In this document: piece by piece, positions 21,721 to 32,399 of the stretch | Layout: each line of letters starts with the position of its first letter | How positions within the stretch are numbered: the stretch's first letter is position 1 | From: Microvelia longipes | Lineage: Eukaryota > Arthropoda > Insecta > Hemiptera > Veliidae | DNA: 64,000 bases | NCBI GenBank assembly: GCA_018340805.1 | Contig: JACMZG010001863.1 | Coordinates: forward strand, 53,521,315-53,585,314 | Direction: 5' to 3' | Translations under genes and position numbers: made by a program | Notes under the pieces: model-generated | What the model was told of the DNA's origin: nothing | What the model saw: only the letters and a program-made list of their open reading frames with translations | Databases searched by the model: none

Positions 21721-21848
21721 AACTATGTCATGCAGCTACTAAAATACAAGCCTCGTTCCGAGGACATCAGGCCAGACGAGAGACACAGGATAAAACTAAA
21801 GATAACGTCGAGGAACTCAGCCAGAAAATGGACCAACTTCAAAGCAAG
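21721..21848 (+). CDS. Internal exon with calmodulin-binding IQ motif (neuromodulin/neurogranin/Igloo-like)
   Basis: This is probably a real internal exon. A pyrimidine-rich stretch ending TTTCAG (to 21720) forms the acceptor, and GTATTT from 21849 forms the donor. The exon is 128 nt: two bases completing a split codon (phase 1 intron before it), then 42 codons ending in phase 0. The peptide begins LCHAATKIQASFRGHQARRE, which holds the IQ signature IQxxxRGxxxR and a hydrophobic/basic pattern that binds calmodulin in this family. The rest (DKTKDNVEELSQKMDQLQSK) is charged with heptad-like spacing and could form a short helix. The AATKIQASFRGH core closely resembles vertebrate GAP-43 and neurogranin, so an insect Igloo-type protein is the best guess. 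Sp17-like or other single-IQ proteins are alternatives. No partner exons were recognised within the window, so the gene name is left open. The GC content is higher than that of its surroundings. Confidence 0.68.
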
Positions 21849-22099
21849 GTATTTCCTTCTTTTGCTTTTAAGAGTTTACCACACGCCTAGAAATTTAATA
21901 TTTTCTGAATGCTATGGAAATAATCAAAAAATCAGACGCGGTGGTTAAGGATCCGGTTCTGTGCTGAACAACTAATGGAATTACAATGCGCATTTCCTTT
22001 GAAAAATTTGTCCAAATTGAGAAACAAGTAAATATGTTACTGTTTCAAATTCGACTCTTGCCATGAAGCCTATCCCATTAGCGATTTTTAATTTTTCTT

Positions 22100-22395
22100 T
22101 TTTTATACCGTAAGTCTACAGGAAAAGTATTGTAACATATAAGTTATATAAGTGTATAACATATAATATATGAAGCATTGCGCGTGGTCATTGCCTGAGT
22201 GGGTGAACACTGGGTATGAAACGAATCTATTTACTATCTGAGGACGAGTGAAGCGAGTCTGAAGACGTTTTGCAGTATAAATTTAATGACATGTATAATC
22301 TGTGAACGAGCGAAGCGAGTCCTAAGCACGGAGGATGAGCATAGTGAATCCAATGTGATGAGGAAAAGTTCCGAGGTACCCCTTACCCGATTTTT
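22100..22395 (+). mobile_element. FamX copy with large internal deletion
   Basis: The FamX 5' end (TATACCGTAAGTCTACAGGA) is followed within about 50 bp by the FamX 3' part (GTGGTCATTGCCTGAGTGGG). Two GACGAGTGAAGCGAGTC / GAACGAGCGAAGCGAGTC blocks follow, then CGAGGTACCCCTTACCCGAT. Confidence 0.8.
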
Positions 22396-22498
22396 TTCTA
22401 ATGCTGGAACGGAAAATCTTCAGTATTTTCCAGCAATGTGAATTCTTGTAAAAAGGAAACGACAGGACAAGTAAGAGCTGGCTTCATTTACAATAATC

Positions 22499-23390
22499 CG
22501 ACACACGGCTAAAATCAATTGACAGCGCGCCAAAATCTCAATGCTTTCAACCCTCTTTTTTTAACAAAAAAATCCCTTTTTTTAAGTAACAAAAAAAATC
22601 CCTACTCTTGCAACACTGGAAGTCAGGTTATGTTTTGAATTTTATTATTTGTTTATATTTGATATCGTATTTTTTATTTTTTAAAAAAATATCTATTTAC
22701 TTTTTAAGTAGGAATATTGTTGTATCATATAAATTTATCAACTAAGAGTTGCTTTAAATTTGTTCGGGAAGTATTTATTAAGTGGAGTTAAAGTTGTTAA
22801 TTACGTAATGCAATGGATCATAATAGTTCTATGATAAAAGTTTGACAATTTAAATAAATCGTCACCTATAATTACTTTTTTTCCAAAACAAACTGCTTTT
22901 TGAGTCAAGTTTGTATAATTGAAGGCGTATTGTTTCATATTATAAAAATAATATGACACAATATGCATTCATGACTTAAAAAAGTGGCATTTTCCAAAAA
23001 ATATGTGTCTTTTGGTTGACAGACCACAGACTCTGCGCTGTACTCAAATAGCAAGAAATGCTTGAAGAATACGTCAATGTCCAAGCGTCAAATATAGACA
23101 CTTAGATCATATTACAACTCCGCAATAATTGGATGAATTGAACAGATTGGAATGAAACGAAACGAAATCAAACAGATCAATATGCACAATGAGGGAAATA
23201 AAAGCGACGCGAGGTTACAAATATTTACAACCAGTGTTGCCTTTTTATGATTTTATTTACGAAAAAGGTATTTTTTTAAACCGAGGTTGGCATGAGGTGG
23301 AGGGGGAAGAAGCGTTGTCGGTCTGAACCAATAGAATTCTTTCCCTCACAGATTTTTGGCGCGCTGTCAATTGATTTTAGCCGTGTGTCG
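22499..23390. mobile_element. 892-bp element with perfect 37-bp terminal inverted repeats
   Basis: The terminal 37 bp, beginning CGACACACGGCTAAAATCAA, recur perfectly inverted at 23354-23390. The interior is AT-rich and has no long ORF, so it is non-autonomous. Relatives are the 163-bp element at 19938 and the fragment at 16768. I could not read a clear target duplication (flanks ACAATAATC and TATTATACA). The identical TIRs suggest recent activity or conversion. Confidence 0.82.
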
Positions 23391-23414
23391 TATTATACAA
23401 CTGAATCATTGTAA

Positions 23415-23507
23415 CAAAAACATTAAAATTTTTCCATTTTCCAAAAACATTAAAATTTTCCCATTTTCCAAAAACATTAAAATTTTCCCATTTTCTGTAT
23501 CAACGAA
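23415..23507. repeat. About 28-bp tandem repeat, three units
   Basis: The unit CAAAAACATTAAAATTTTCC / CATTTTC is repeated three times immediately after the 892-bp TIR element. Confidence 0.85.
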
Positions 23508-24270
23508 AACGTCTGTAAATGATGTATCATTATTCTCTGTAATTTAACTGAGTCAAAACCAATTATAAAGCAATTCAAATGAAAACAAACGAGAATAATT
23601 ACGTCAAACTCGTCGCTAATCTTATTGATTTTTCTTTTACCATCAGTCTTTAGAATTCCTTTTGTCTTTGTCTATTTGTAGACCTCAGTGGTGAAACCAA
23701 AAGTAGAAAATAGAGCTTTTCTTTTACGTGGTGGTTTTGTGTCCGTGTGACAGTGGAGTGGAAATGCTTTTCACTTGATTACATCTGAAAATTGGGGCTA
23801 ACAGTTGACTTTGATAGATTCTAACCAGAAGAGTCAACTTTTTGATCATCGCACCACCATCCAAAGGAAACATTCTGTGTAATAAACATTTTGAATTATT
23901 GCTAAAAGTTGTAAAAAAAATCATTCCAGCGATTTTTCCAATCAAAATGTTTGATTAGAAGTAAGAATTTAATAAAAATAAAGTATAAATAAATAGGCAG
24001 ATATATTTTACTTATTAAACGAACCTCAGTGAGTTCCTTCATTTCAGAAGTTTGGGACGGCGTGTTAACTTTTTTCCTGTGTTTGTACGTTTCTCCATAA
24101 ATTAAGTAAACGTCAATCGATTTTAATGAAACTTAGTATACATTTAGTGATAATAAGTCTTCAGAGCGTTATAGTTTTTTGTTATAGTGTGGAAAGTATT
24201 TTTAAATTGGCGGTCAATATGGCGGACTATTCAAAAAAAGAATTTGAGCGAAAAAATTACTTTGCATATC
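23508..24270. other. No recognised features
   Basis: AT-rich, no supported ORF. The 73-codon minus-strand frame at 23724 shows no motif. Confidence 0.45.
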
Positions 24271-24278
24271 GCTTTTAA

Positions 24279-24611
24279 CATAGAGATATTATTGTTAGAG
24301 GGGACCTATAGGTTGAATTTTGAAACATCGAAAAAGTAACCTGACCACCTTCGACAATTAATATACTCTAATAAACAAAATAAAATTACAGTCTCGTATA
24401 GCACATATAGCAGAACGTTAAAAATTCAAGTTAAAACACAACCAATGTGTGGGAAGCCGGAAACAATGAATTTATTATAACCTTAACTCGCTACTGGAGG
24501 ATGTTTTAATGAGGTTACCCAGAGCCTCTGAGAGCCCCATAATTATGTTGCAGGTGTCTCAACGTATTGAGATAGGCTATGTTCCCTCTAGTATATATAT
24601 ATATCTCTATG
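24279..24611 (+). mobile_element. hATm MITE copy B, 8-bp TSD GCTTTTAA
   Basis: This is a 333-bp member with CATAGAGATATT at the left and ATATCTCTATG at the right. The flanking GCTTTTAA copies (24271-24278, 24612-24619) are perfect. The right end has expanded TA steps. Confidence 0.92.
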
Positions 24612-24619
24612 GCTTTTAA

Positions 24620-25682
24620 GCTTTTGCAGAGTAGACAAAGAAAATACTATGTAACATGTATAAAATTATCAAAACAGCAGATAATTTTAAAATGACGACC
24701 AATATGGCGGGTCAATTATTAATTATATTCTAACGTAAGTTCCTGATAAAACGCGCTACTAATCAAGAATGTGATTATGTAAATAAATTTGTTCCTTATA
24801 GACTATATCCTATAAATAATTCATCATAATTATTTATTAGAAGTAAGAAGGTTATGAAAATTCATTGTAAATAAATATATGGATATATTATATTTATCAA
24901 TAATGTAATTATGTAAATAAAATAACGCTCATACATGTATTGTGATGCGACGACAGGCTACAGCCTATAAATATGCACAAATAATTCCCAATACGGCAAC
25001 GTTATAATAAATTAGATCCTTTCTGATGACATCATTTACAATCCGTCTTCCTTTATTTTTGGAAAATGTTTTTCCTTTACATGAGAAACGAGAATTGGAT
25101 CAAGTCAAGTCTATAAAAGAGAAATTGTTACTTTGTAGAGATTTCCCAGGGCACAGGCAGGGGTGGCAGGGAAATTTTGTATTCCTTTACCAAGTCAGAA
25201 ATAACAAGCATGTCCAAACATTTCTTTTACATTTTCTTTTTATTTCCCATGCAATGCTCTTTTATCATTCGTTATAAGTCTGAGAAATAAAAAATCATCT
25301 AAAAGGAAAATCTAGGGTTATAAAGAATGGTATTTTTACACGGTAAGTAAAGTGTATGTTTTACTGTCTCAGAAAAACACAGAAGTAGAATTTTATTGTG
25401 GAATGGAAACTTTATTTTCTTAGCCTTTCTACGCGTGTGCTCTCCAAAAATGGAAAATTATTACATATTATTTAATTTTTTTGACGATTAGTATTTGATA
25501 ATTTACTGTAATAATGACCAGGTAGAGATCGAAAAATATAATTTCATATTAATTCACTATTGGGACCCTTGGTGGGCATTGTTTGGAAGACATGAGCATA
25601 GTATGGTTTTATTAAAAAGACCTCATATAATCTGTTCTAATCTCTATTATTGCATTTTGCTTTTTACATTTTCTAGATGTCT
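24620..25682. other. No recognised features
   Basis: AT-rich sequence. The 83-codon frame at 25026 includes LFLENVFPLHEKRELDQVKS, but it has no splice support, no family match and ordinary composition, so it is not called as a gene. Confidence 0.4.
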
Positions 25683-25762
25683 CTCGCACAATTATATTAT
25701 GTCAACTATTAATGTTTTGCTAAACTCGGTTGTATCAAAGGATAATTGTCTTTTATTGTTAT
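25683..25762 (+). repeat. Dispersed repeat R3, copy 3
   Basis: ATGTCAACTATTAATGTTTT, GCTAAACTCGGTTGTATCAA and GTCTTTTATTGTTAT match. The preceding CTCTCGCACAATT has its inverse near 9185, suggesting a longer, decayed element. Confidence 0.6.
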
Positions 25763-25805
25763 AATTAAAGGAGAAAACGCAATTAGAAATCTATCTGACC
25801 TCATT

Positions 25806-25940
25806 GACGTTAAATGAGATAGAGAAACAGGAGCAGACTTACCTTCCCATGGTTATAACACAAAAAGCGCGAAACGCAGGTTAAGTAACAACGATAAGTC
25901 GAGTTTGCTCCTCAATTTTCTTCTGCACTTGTCTTCTGTT
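25806..25940 (+). repeat. Dispersed repeat R4, copy 1
   Basis: CAGACTTACCTTCCCATGGT and AAAAAGCGCGAAACGCAGGT recur inverted at 43550-43680 (GCGCTTTTTTCATAATAACC, CATGGGAAGGTAAGTTTGCT). Borders are not defined. The block includes GAGCAGACTTACC. Confidence 0.7.
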
Positions 25941-25949
25941 GTTATTCGT

Positions 25950-26831
25950 GATTTTAGTTACCTTTGGTATTTAAGAATTCTCTTTTATTCTCTTTAAGTT
26001 ATTAAGAATCGTGAGGGAAACACATTTTTACTCTGGAAAAATATGGAATTTTACCTTCTAACAGGTAACATACAGTATTTTAGTTTATTAAAATATTAAA
26101 ATTAAAATTTAATCTCGAACAATATTTTTTTTAGAAACAATTATGCCAAAAACAAAACTACGACCATTAGTTTCTCTGATTTAAAATTATTTGAACATTG
26201 AGGTGTGAAGAAAGTTAAGGAAAAACTGTCAGGGTCGAATAGAAGCACAGGTCGGATAGGAGCAGAGGTTGGAGAGAAGCAGATTTAACAGAGATAATAC
26301 ATTTAAACTTTGTCTTATAATAAATTCCACTACTGTCAGGAGCATACAAATTTTCTTTAATACACTCTACCGTTTTTAAGGTTGAAAATTACGAGAAAAG
26401 AAAAATTAAATTATTGGTACTTTGTTTATTTTTTGTAAACTATTTTTTTATACAAAAAATAATCTGCCAATAACTGAAGGAGGCTGTCCTACTTATAGAC
26501 TTAAAAAATATGTTACAAGAGGACAAGAAAAGTTTATAAAATATTAAATATATTAGAGAAGAGTAGTCATACATTCATATAAAGAAAACTGGATGGAATC
26601 AATCAATAGAGGAGCCCCAGTTTCTTGATCATTTTTTTTCAAGGATGCTCTTCGCCGACACGCTGTGAATTTTACAGCATTTTGTACGGTCAAGCGGCGA
26701 GCTACGGTTAGTGCTAAGGATAGTGGCCATATTTGACAAGATGCTCAGGGGTCATTATTGGCTAGTCATCGGTGATGACCACTCTATATCTAAATAACCA
26801 ATTTGAGAATACCTTAACCCACTAAGGTTCT
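25950..26831. other. No recognised genes
   Basis: A GC-richer segment at 26640-26770 (CTCTTCGCCGACACGCTGTG) shows no ORF or motif. The rest is AT-rich. Confidence 0.45.
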
Positions 26832-27126
26832 CTGAATATGCGATATTTTTATCTTGTAGTGAATATGCGATATTTTTATCTTGTTGTGAATATCGCATTT
26901 TTTATCTTGTAGTGAATATGCGATATTTTTATCTTGTAGTGAATATGCGATATTTTTATCTTGTAGTGAATATGCGATATTTTTATCTTGTTGAATATGC
27001 GATATTTTTATTCTTGTGAATATGCGATATTTTTATCTTGTTGTGAATATGCCGATATTTTTATCTTGTTGTGAATATCCTCTTGTAGTATGCGATATTT
27101 TTATCTTGTAGTGAATATGCGATATT
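26832..27126. repeat. 27-bp minisatellite
   Basis: Units of GAATATGCGATATTTTTATC plus TTGTAGT or TTGTTGT, about 11 copies with deletions. It directly abuts a FamX fragment. Confidence 0.93.
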
Positions 27127-27388
27127 GAAAAACTTGACGAATTACTTTCCATGACTTCACTGATATTTGTACAAAGTTTCAACTCTCTAGCATACATACA
27201 CTGGTAAATAACATGATAATAGACACACACACACACTCTCACATACAACAGACAACTTTGTCAAAAATACTTAGGAGGTCTTAAAAACAACCTAAAATAG
27301 ATGATACCGGTATCACGCGGTTTCGGAATTTTTTTCGCAAACACCATTCTTTTCCTATATACCTACGGTATAAATGAGGAAAAGCAAT
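27127..27388 (-). mobile_element. FamX fragment, 5' part
   Basis: GTACAAAGTTTCAACTCTCT, the CA-rich stretch, AACTTTGTCAAAAATACTTA and CGGTATAAATGAGGAAAAGC are the FamX 5' end in reverse. It directly abuts the 27-bp minisatellite. Confidence 0.8.
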
Positions 27389-27415
27389 AATAAAAGAACT
27401 ATATAGTATATCCTT

Positions 27416-27857
27416 AGAGTGAGCGTGAATGGAGTCCATTATAAATAATGAAAGAAAAGAAGTCTCTCCACAAAATAAAACTTTATTTGCAAAGCACTTT
27501 CAACCTAGCGAGAGGCAAAATCTAACAAATCATCAGTGCAAACCCTAACAAACAAGCAAATAAAATAAGTAAAACACAAAAAATTACTTAACAAATGATG
27601 AGCAAAAGTATGGAAAGGAAACAAAAATAAAATTTTATAGGCATAGGGCTTTCAACCTAACGAGAGGCCATCATCATTTTATTTTGTTTCCTTTCCATAC
27701 TTTTGCTCATCATTTGTTAAGTAATTTTTTTGTTTTACTTATTTTATTTGCTTGTTTGTTAGGTTTTGCACTGATGATGGCCTCTAGTTAGGTTGAAAGC
27801 GCTTTGCCAATAAAGTTGTGTTTTGTGGAGAGACTTCTTTTCTTTCATTATTTATAA
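27416..27857. mobile_element. H element copy 2, near-perfect long hairpin
   Basis: The arms are about 190 bp. AATGAAAGAAAAGAAGTCTC and ATGGAAAGGAAACAAAATAA recur inverted around a centre near 27640. A leader GAGCGTGAATGGAGTCCAT, also seen in copy 1, lies outside the left arm. The right arm holds CTGATGA (27771-27777), stem GGCCT/AGGTT and GAAA (27795-27798). The left arm holds the inverse with changes in the core. Transcripts of either strand could fold into one long hairpin. Confidence 0.75.
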
Positions 27858-28690
27858 CCATATAGTAATTATTTTCATCATAAAATTGTAATTCGCAATA
27901 AAAAACACATGTGAGGTCCAATTTGAAACATAAATGTTAAGTATCATTGCGCCCTAACAGTCATTTAAAATAAATCAATTTCACTATAAATAATGGGGAT
28001 CCACAAATTAAAAAAAAAAAATAGACGTTTCAACAATTAAAAGGAGGGGAGACAGAGCACTAATTAACTTTCAAGAATGAAGTTTGCATCTGGACTTTAC
28101 ATTATAAAGTATGGACATGATATAGGTATAATTAATTTTAAGATGTGACAGCTTTAAGTTATGAGTTTAAAGCTCTACAAGTACTTTAGATTTGACAAAC
28201 TTATAACTTATCTCTGATGGGGTAATTATTGAGATTGAATTGCCCTCATCTTACCATGTTGTAGAGTTAGTCTGTGACAATTATTAATATAATTGCGATA
28301 TAGGATGTTGCATTTGCAACATCTAAATTTAACTAAACTTGAATTTAGTTTAAGCTTCATAAGTTTCACATTAATAAGCTTGTATTGCTGTTATTGAAGC
28401 GTTTTGATATTTGCTGAATATTCTACATAATATATTCGGTAGAACTCTAGGATATACCACATCAGATGTGACCATACCTCACAGAAACCCCTGGACCCTT
28501 ATCAGATTCTTCCCTATGTTTACACTCACACCTCCCACCACTGTCCAGCGACATCTTTCCAACATTTTTACTTAGTCTTGTCTTGGCCTTCATCTATTTC
28601 TTTATAATTACTGTACTTATATTAATGCACATCAAAAAAGCATGGCTTGGTTTAGGTGAGCATGATCCACTTTCAAAGATGTAACTCATT
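27858..28690. other. No recognised features
   Basis: AT-rich with no supported ORF or repeat. A CT-rich patch lies at 28490-28560. Confidence 0.45.
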
Positions 28691-28697
28691 AGTTACA

Positions 28698-29153
28698 CAG
28701 AATATGCCATATTAGAATATATCATATTAGAATATACCATATCAGAATATCAGAATATACCATATTAGAATATACCATATCAGAATATACCATATCAGAA
28801 TATACCATATCAGAATATACCATATCAGAATATACCATATTAGAATATACCATATCAGAATATACCATATAACCATATCAGAATATACCATATCAGAATA
28901 TACCATATAGAATATACCATATCAGAATATACCATATCAGAATATACCATATCAGAATATCATATTAGAATATACCATATTTATACCATATAGAATATAC
29001 CATATTCATATACCATATTAGAATATATCAGAATATACCATATCAGAATATACCATATTAGAATATACCATATCAGAATATACCATATCAGAATATACCA
29101 TATCAGAATATACCATATCAGAATATACCATATCAGAATATACCATATCAGAT
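28698..29153. repeat. 15-bp minisatellite CAGAATATACCATAT, about 30 units
   Basis: Units CAGAATATACCATAT / TAGAATATACCATAT in a nearly continuous array. Because the period is a multiple of three, the minus strand gives a pseudo-ORF of DMVYS repeats. Deleted units break the frame elsewhere, so it is not a gene. Confidence 0.95.
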
Positions 29154-29212
29154 AGGATTTTCGCTAAATATGTTAAGACATAAAGATCTTTATAGAAAAA
29201 TATTTTGCTTAT

Positions 29213-30260
29213 GTTGTTTTTTGCATTTCTTTTCCTCATTTATACCGTAGGTATATGGGAAAAGTATTGTGTTTGCAAAAACATCCGAAACCGTGATATC
29301 ACCGGAATTATACGTTTCAGGTTGTTTAAGACCTCCTCAGTGGTTCTCACAAAGTTGTCTGTCTGTATGTGTGTGTGCTTGTTATCATCGTATCTTCCAG
29401 TGTATTGACGCTAATGAGTTGGAACTTGGTACTAATTAAGCAATCCAAAAAATATTTTTATGACGTCATTAGCCATATTAACTCATTAAACGCGTATAAA
29501 AATTCATAATACGGGAAAAATTATATCGATCGGTTTGAGCACGCGTGAAGTCATATTTAAGACTTGTGCCAAGTCATATATATGATTTGTGCCAAGTTTC
29601 ATCACATTACTAGCAATAGTTTGTTGATATTGAAATACTTGTATACTTACGTTATTAAAGAAATTGTAAAAAATTGGAAAATAGTCTAACTGAGTTGAAA
29701 TTTAGTACTTGCGTATACCTGTACGTAATAAATAAGTACACTAAGTTTCGTTTCAATACGGCAAGTATATCAATGGTTTTTTTAAGCAGCATCGAGGAAG
29801 GTCACTGTCTGGATGGAGGACCGTTGGGAATAAAGCTAATATAATTACTATTTGAGGACAAGTGAAGTGATTTCGATAAATAAATAAATAAATATATTCC
29901 TTAGTTATAAACTGTACAAATGACAATTAAAAAATGCGTCCTTTGAAATAGTTCTTATTTAACTAAATACAATATTTTTCTAATAGCAACTCATTAATTG
30001 TATAATAAGTGTTCTCTTTTAAATAATCTTTGATTTCTTTTTTAAAATGTTGAAACTGTATATCGCGAATCTCTTGTGGTAGATTGTTAAAGAGTCTAAG
30101 AGTCTTGGAGTAGATGGTTATTCATGGTATGGTAGTACATGGTACCACTTCAGACTTCTTAAGATAAGGATAAGCAACGATGTGGGAAGGATAAGGGTAG
30201 CGAATTCGATGTGATGAGGAAAAGTTCCGAGGTACCTGGTACCTGATTTTTGTGAACCGT
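29213..30260 (+). mobile_element. FamX copy, near full length, split by a LINE
   Basis: It starts TTCCTCATTTATACCGTAGG and runs through ATTTTTATGACGTCATTAGC, AATAAATAAGTACACTAAGT and TTAAGCAGCATCGAGG to GAGGACAAGTGAAGTG. The LINE fragment at 29876-30125 intervenes. The end is GATGTGATGAGGAAAAGTTC and GAGGTACCTGGTACC. Confidence 0.85.
29876..30125 (-). mobile_element. 5'-truncated LINE inserted in a FamX copy
   Basis: On the minus strand the frame from about 30117 to 29955 reads YSKTLRLFNNLPQEIRD, then FKKEIKDYLKENTYYTINEL, then a stop. This is the same C-terminal LINE signature as at 20934 but a different lineage. An (AAAT)n tail lies at 29876-29895. FamX sequence stops at GAAGTGATTTCG and resumes near 30160, so the LINE landed inside a FamX element. 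It is too short to appear as a long ORF. Confidence 0.7.
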
Positions 30261-30532
30261 GTGTCGTCAAAAATAAATCTTAACAATGCCATGCAATGCA
30301 GGTTAAGCTTGCAGAAGTGCTAGATAGGGACACATTCAAGCAACCACAAGGGACAGATAAAAGTCACAATGTAGTAAGACAAAACTTTTCCATTTCTAGA
30401 GAAAAAAAAGTAAAACAGGTCTTAAAGATACAAGTTAGAGATAAAAGTCTTATTGTCAAGTCAAAGCTTAGTAGTTTCTATAGAGTATAGAGCCAGGAGT
30501 ATACGTACGTACCTATCAATATACATATATAA

Positions 30533-30536
<4 letters not shown>

Positions 30537-30563
<27 letters not shown>

Positions 30564-30575
30564 TATAATATATTA

Positions 30576-30621
<46 letters not shown>

Positions 30622-30640
30622 GTGTGTGTGTATGTGTGTA
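30537..30640. repeat. Compound microsatellite (ACAT)n-(TA)n-(TG)n
   Basis: ACATACATACATACATACAT is followed by about 60 bp of TA steps and TGTGTGTGTATGTGTG. Frames across it are low-complexity artefacts. Confidence 0.9.
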
Positions 30641-31371
30641 TTGTGTGTGAATAGAACTGTAACAGTCATTTCTCTGTTTGGCGTAGTGTGTCTCTCACGA
30701 GTCTCTTGCTTTAGAAAACATAAATGATAATTGACATGTTGGTAACATTGTCTGAGAAAGTTTTCTCACCGTATACTTGATAAGAAGAAACAGAGAATTC
30801 AATGAGGATGAAACTTTTGTTCATCGAAATAAGCAGAACAATAAGGTATTGTTTGTGCTAAACCTACCTGACGTACATTGAAAACCTTTAGTATGACATA
30901 TGTTGAATTAACCATAGTATAAGAGTTAAATTTTAGTAGAGAGCGACTTAGGTATTGTCTTTCTGTCTATTGTTGGTCCATGACCGTAGATGCTAAACCT
31001 AAATAATTCGTTCGGTTTAAATTTTCCATTCTTCTTGCTTTTAATACTGATGCACTGCTGTGTCACTAATCAGAAAACAAAAGCAGGGGTTACAATTGAC
31101 AGGATCACTTGACTTTAGATTGTAAAAAGTCTAATATTAGATGATAGTGCAGTATGACCTCAGTGATAGTAGTGATAACTACTATCACTACTACTAGTAT
31201 GACTTTTTCCACGATATAAAAACTTGATTACATCAACAACGTTTTCCAAATTTTATTTGCTTGTTTAGCAAGCGCTAACAAGAAAGTGTAGCCGCAAAAT
31301 AATTTTTAAAATACAGTTGTCTTTAAATAATTTTACCCAAGTTGAATATCAACTCGATCCACTACAATAAC
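30641..31371. other. No recognised genes
   Basis: Contains a short hairpin of AGTGATAGTAGTGATA and TACTATCACTACTACTAGT at about 31160-31200. No coding signal. Confidence 0.45.
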
Positions 31372-31793
31372 AAAAATCAGGTACGGGGTACCTCGGAACT
31401 TTTCATTATTACATCGGATTCGCTACGCTCATCCTCTCTACTTCGTCCTCAGAAATACAGTTCACAAAATTTATACTGCAACATGCGTTTTGGCTCGCTT
31501 CGCTCGTCTTCAGATAGTAAATGCATCCGGATCATTTTAAGCGGTCACCCATACAACACTGACTACGCTCGATTCTCCTTAATTTTTATGATCGAACAAA
31601 AGTCATGAATATACTTGTCGTATTGAAACAAAACTTAGTTTACTTATTTATTATGTAAAGGTATACACTTGTACCAAATTTTAACTCAATTTTTTACAAT
31701 ACCAATTATAAGTTTTTTAAAAAACGTACACAAGTCATTCAATAAAATTTGAACTAATGGTGATCATGAGATGAAACTTGGCACACAAGTTAG
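31372..31793 (-). mobile_element. FamX copy, 3' half
   Basis: Begins with GGTACGGGGTACCTCGGAAC, then TTACATCGGATTCGCTACGC, two CTCGCTTCGCTCG-type blocks and TTATTATGTAAAGGTA, ending at ATGAAACTTGGCACAC. The 5' half is missing. The 88-codon frame here is not conserved in other copies. Confidence 0.82.
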
Positions 31794-32136
31794 TCGGTCC
31801 AGGTCAGAATAATCCTTTTCCCCGGACTAGGTCTAGGATCTTTTTGACCAGTGATTCATTAGTAGAGTCAAACTTGACGTATCTTGATGTGATAATACTT
31901 TATTTGATCCCAATAAAAGGATTAAAATAAAAAAATAAAAAGAAAAATCTGGGAAAAGCGATTTCAAATGCGACAGCGATCTATGCTTTTTTTCTGGAGG
32001 TTTTTTAAAATTTGAAAACACTTGGCGTTTCCAACCCCGTTTTAAATACCCCTTGTGAACGTACTAGTTTTCATAATGTGAATTATTAACACTAATTCTG
32101 TGCTAGCAGCTCTAGCTAGTGCTCTTAGCTAGGACA

Positions 32137-32369
32137 TAATAATAATTATAATGCTTGTTTTAGGACCTTCTGGGCCTACAGGGTATTCCCCCTGCGGAAA
32201 CAACCTCGGGTGGGTCACATATACTATGCTCAAAGTAAAACTAAAGTTGGCAAAATCTTTTTTACATCAAATTCTATTCATAAAAACTGATAGCATAGCA
32301 TAGGCTGTGAACCCCGGACTTCTGGGGCCGAAGTCCAGTACTATACGACCTCGCGGCTACGGAGGCAGA
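32137..32369 (-). mobile_element. tRNA-derived SINE copy 2, 12-bp TSD
   Basis: This has the same head, B box, body and AT-rich (ATT-like) tail as the copy at 21449. The target duplication is TTAGCTAGGACA (32125-32136) against TTAGCTAGGGCA (32370-32381), 11 of 12 matching. The short open frame across it on the plus strand is a translation of the SINE and is not a gene. Confidence 0.85.
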
Positions 32370-32399
32370 TTAGCTAGGGCATACCTCTTTAAAATCATT

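Noticed and set aside
25026..25277. 83-codon ORF as a possible gene
   Set aside because: Ordinary AT-rich composition, no recognisable motif, no splice or promoter support.
29018..29239. Minus-strand ORF with repeated DMVYS pentapeptides
   Set aside because: It is the 15-bp minisatellite translated. Period divisible by three keeps the frame open; deletions elsewhere in the array break it.
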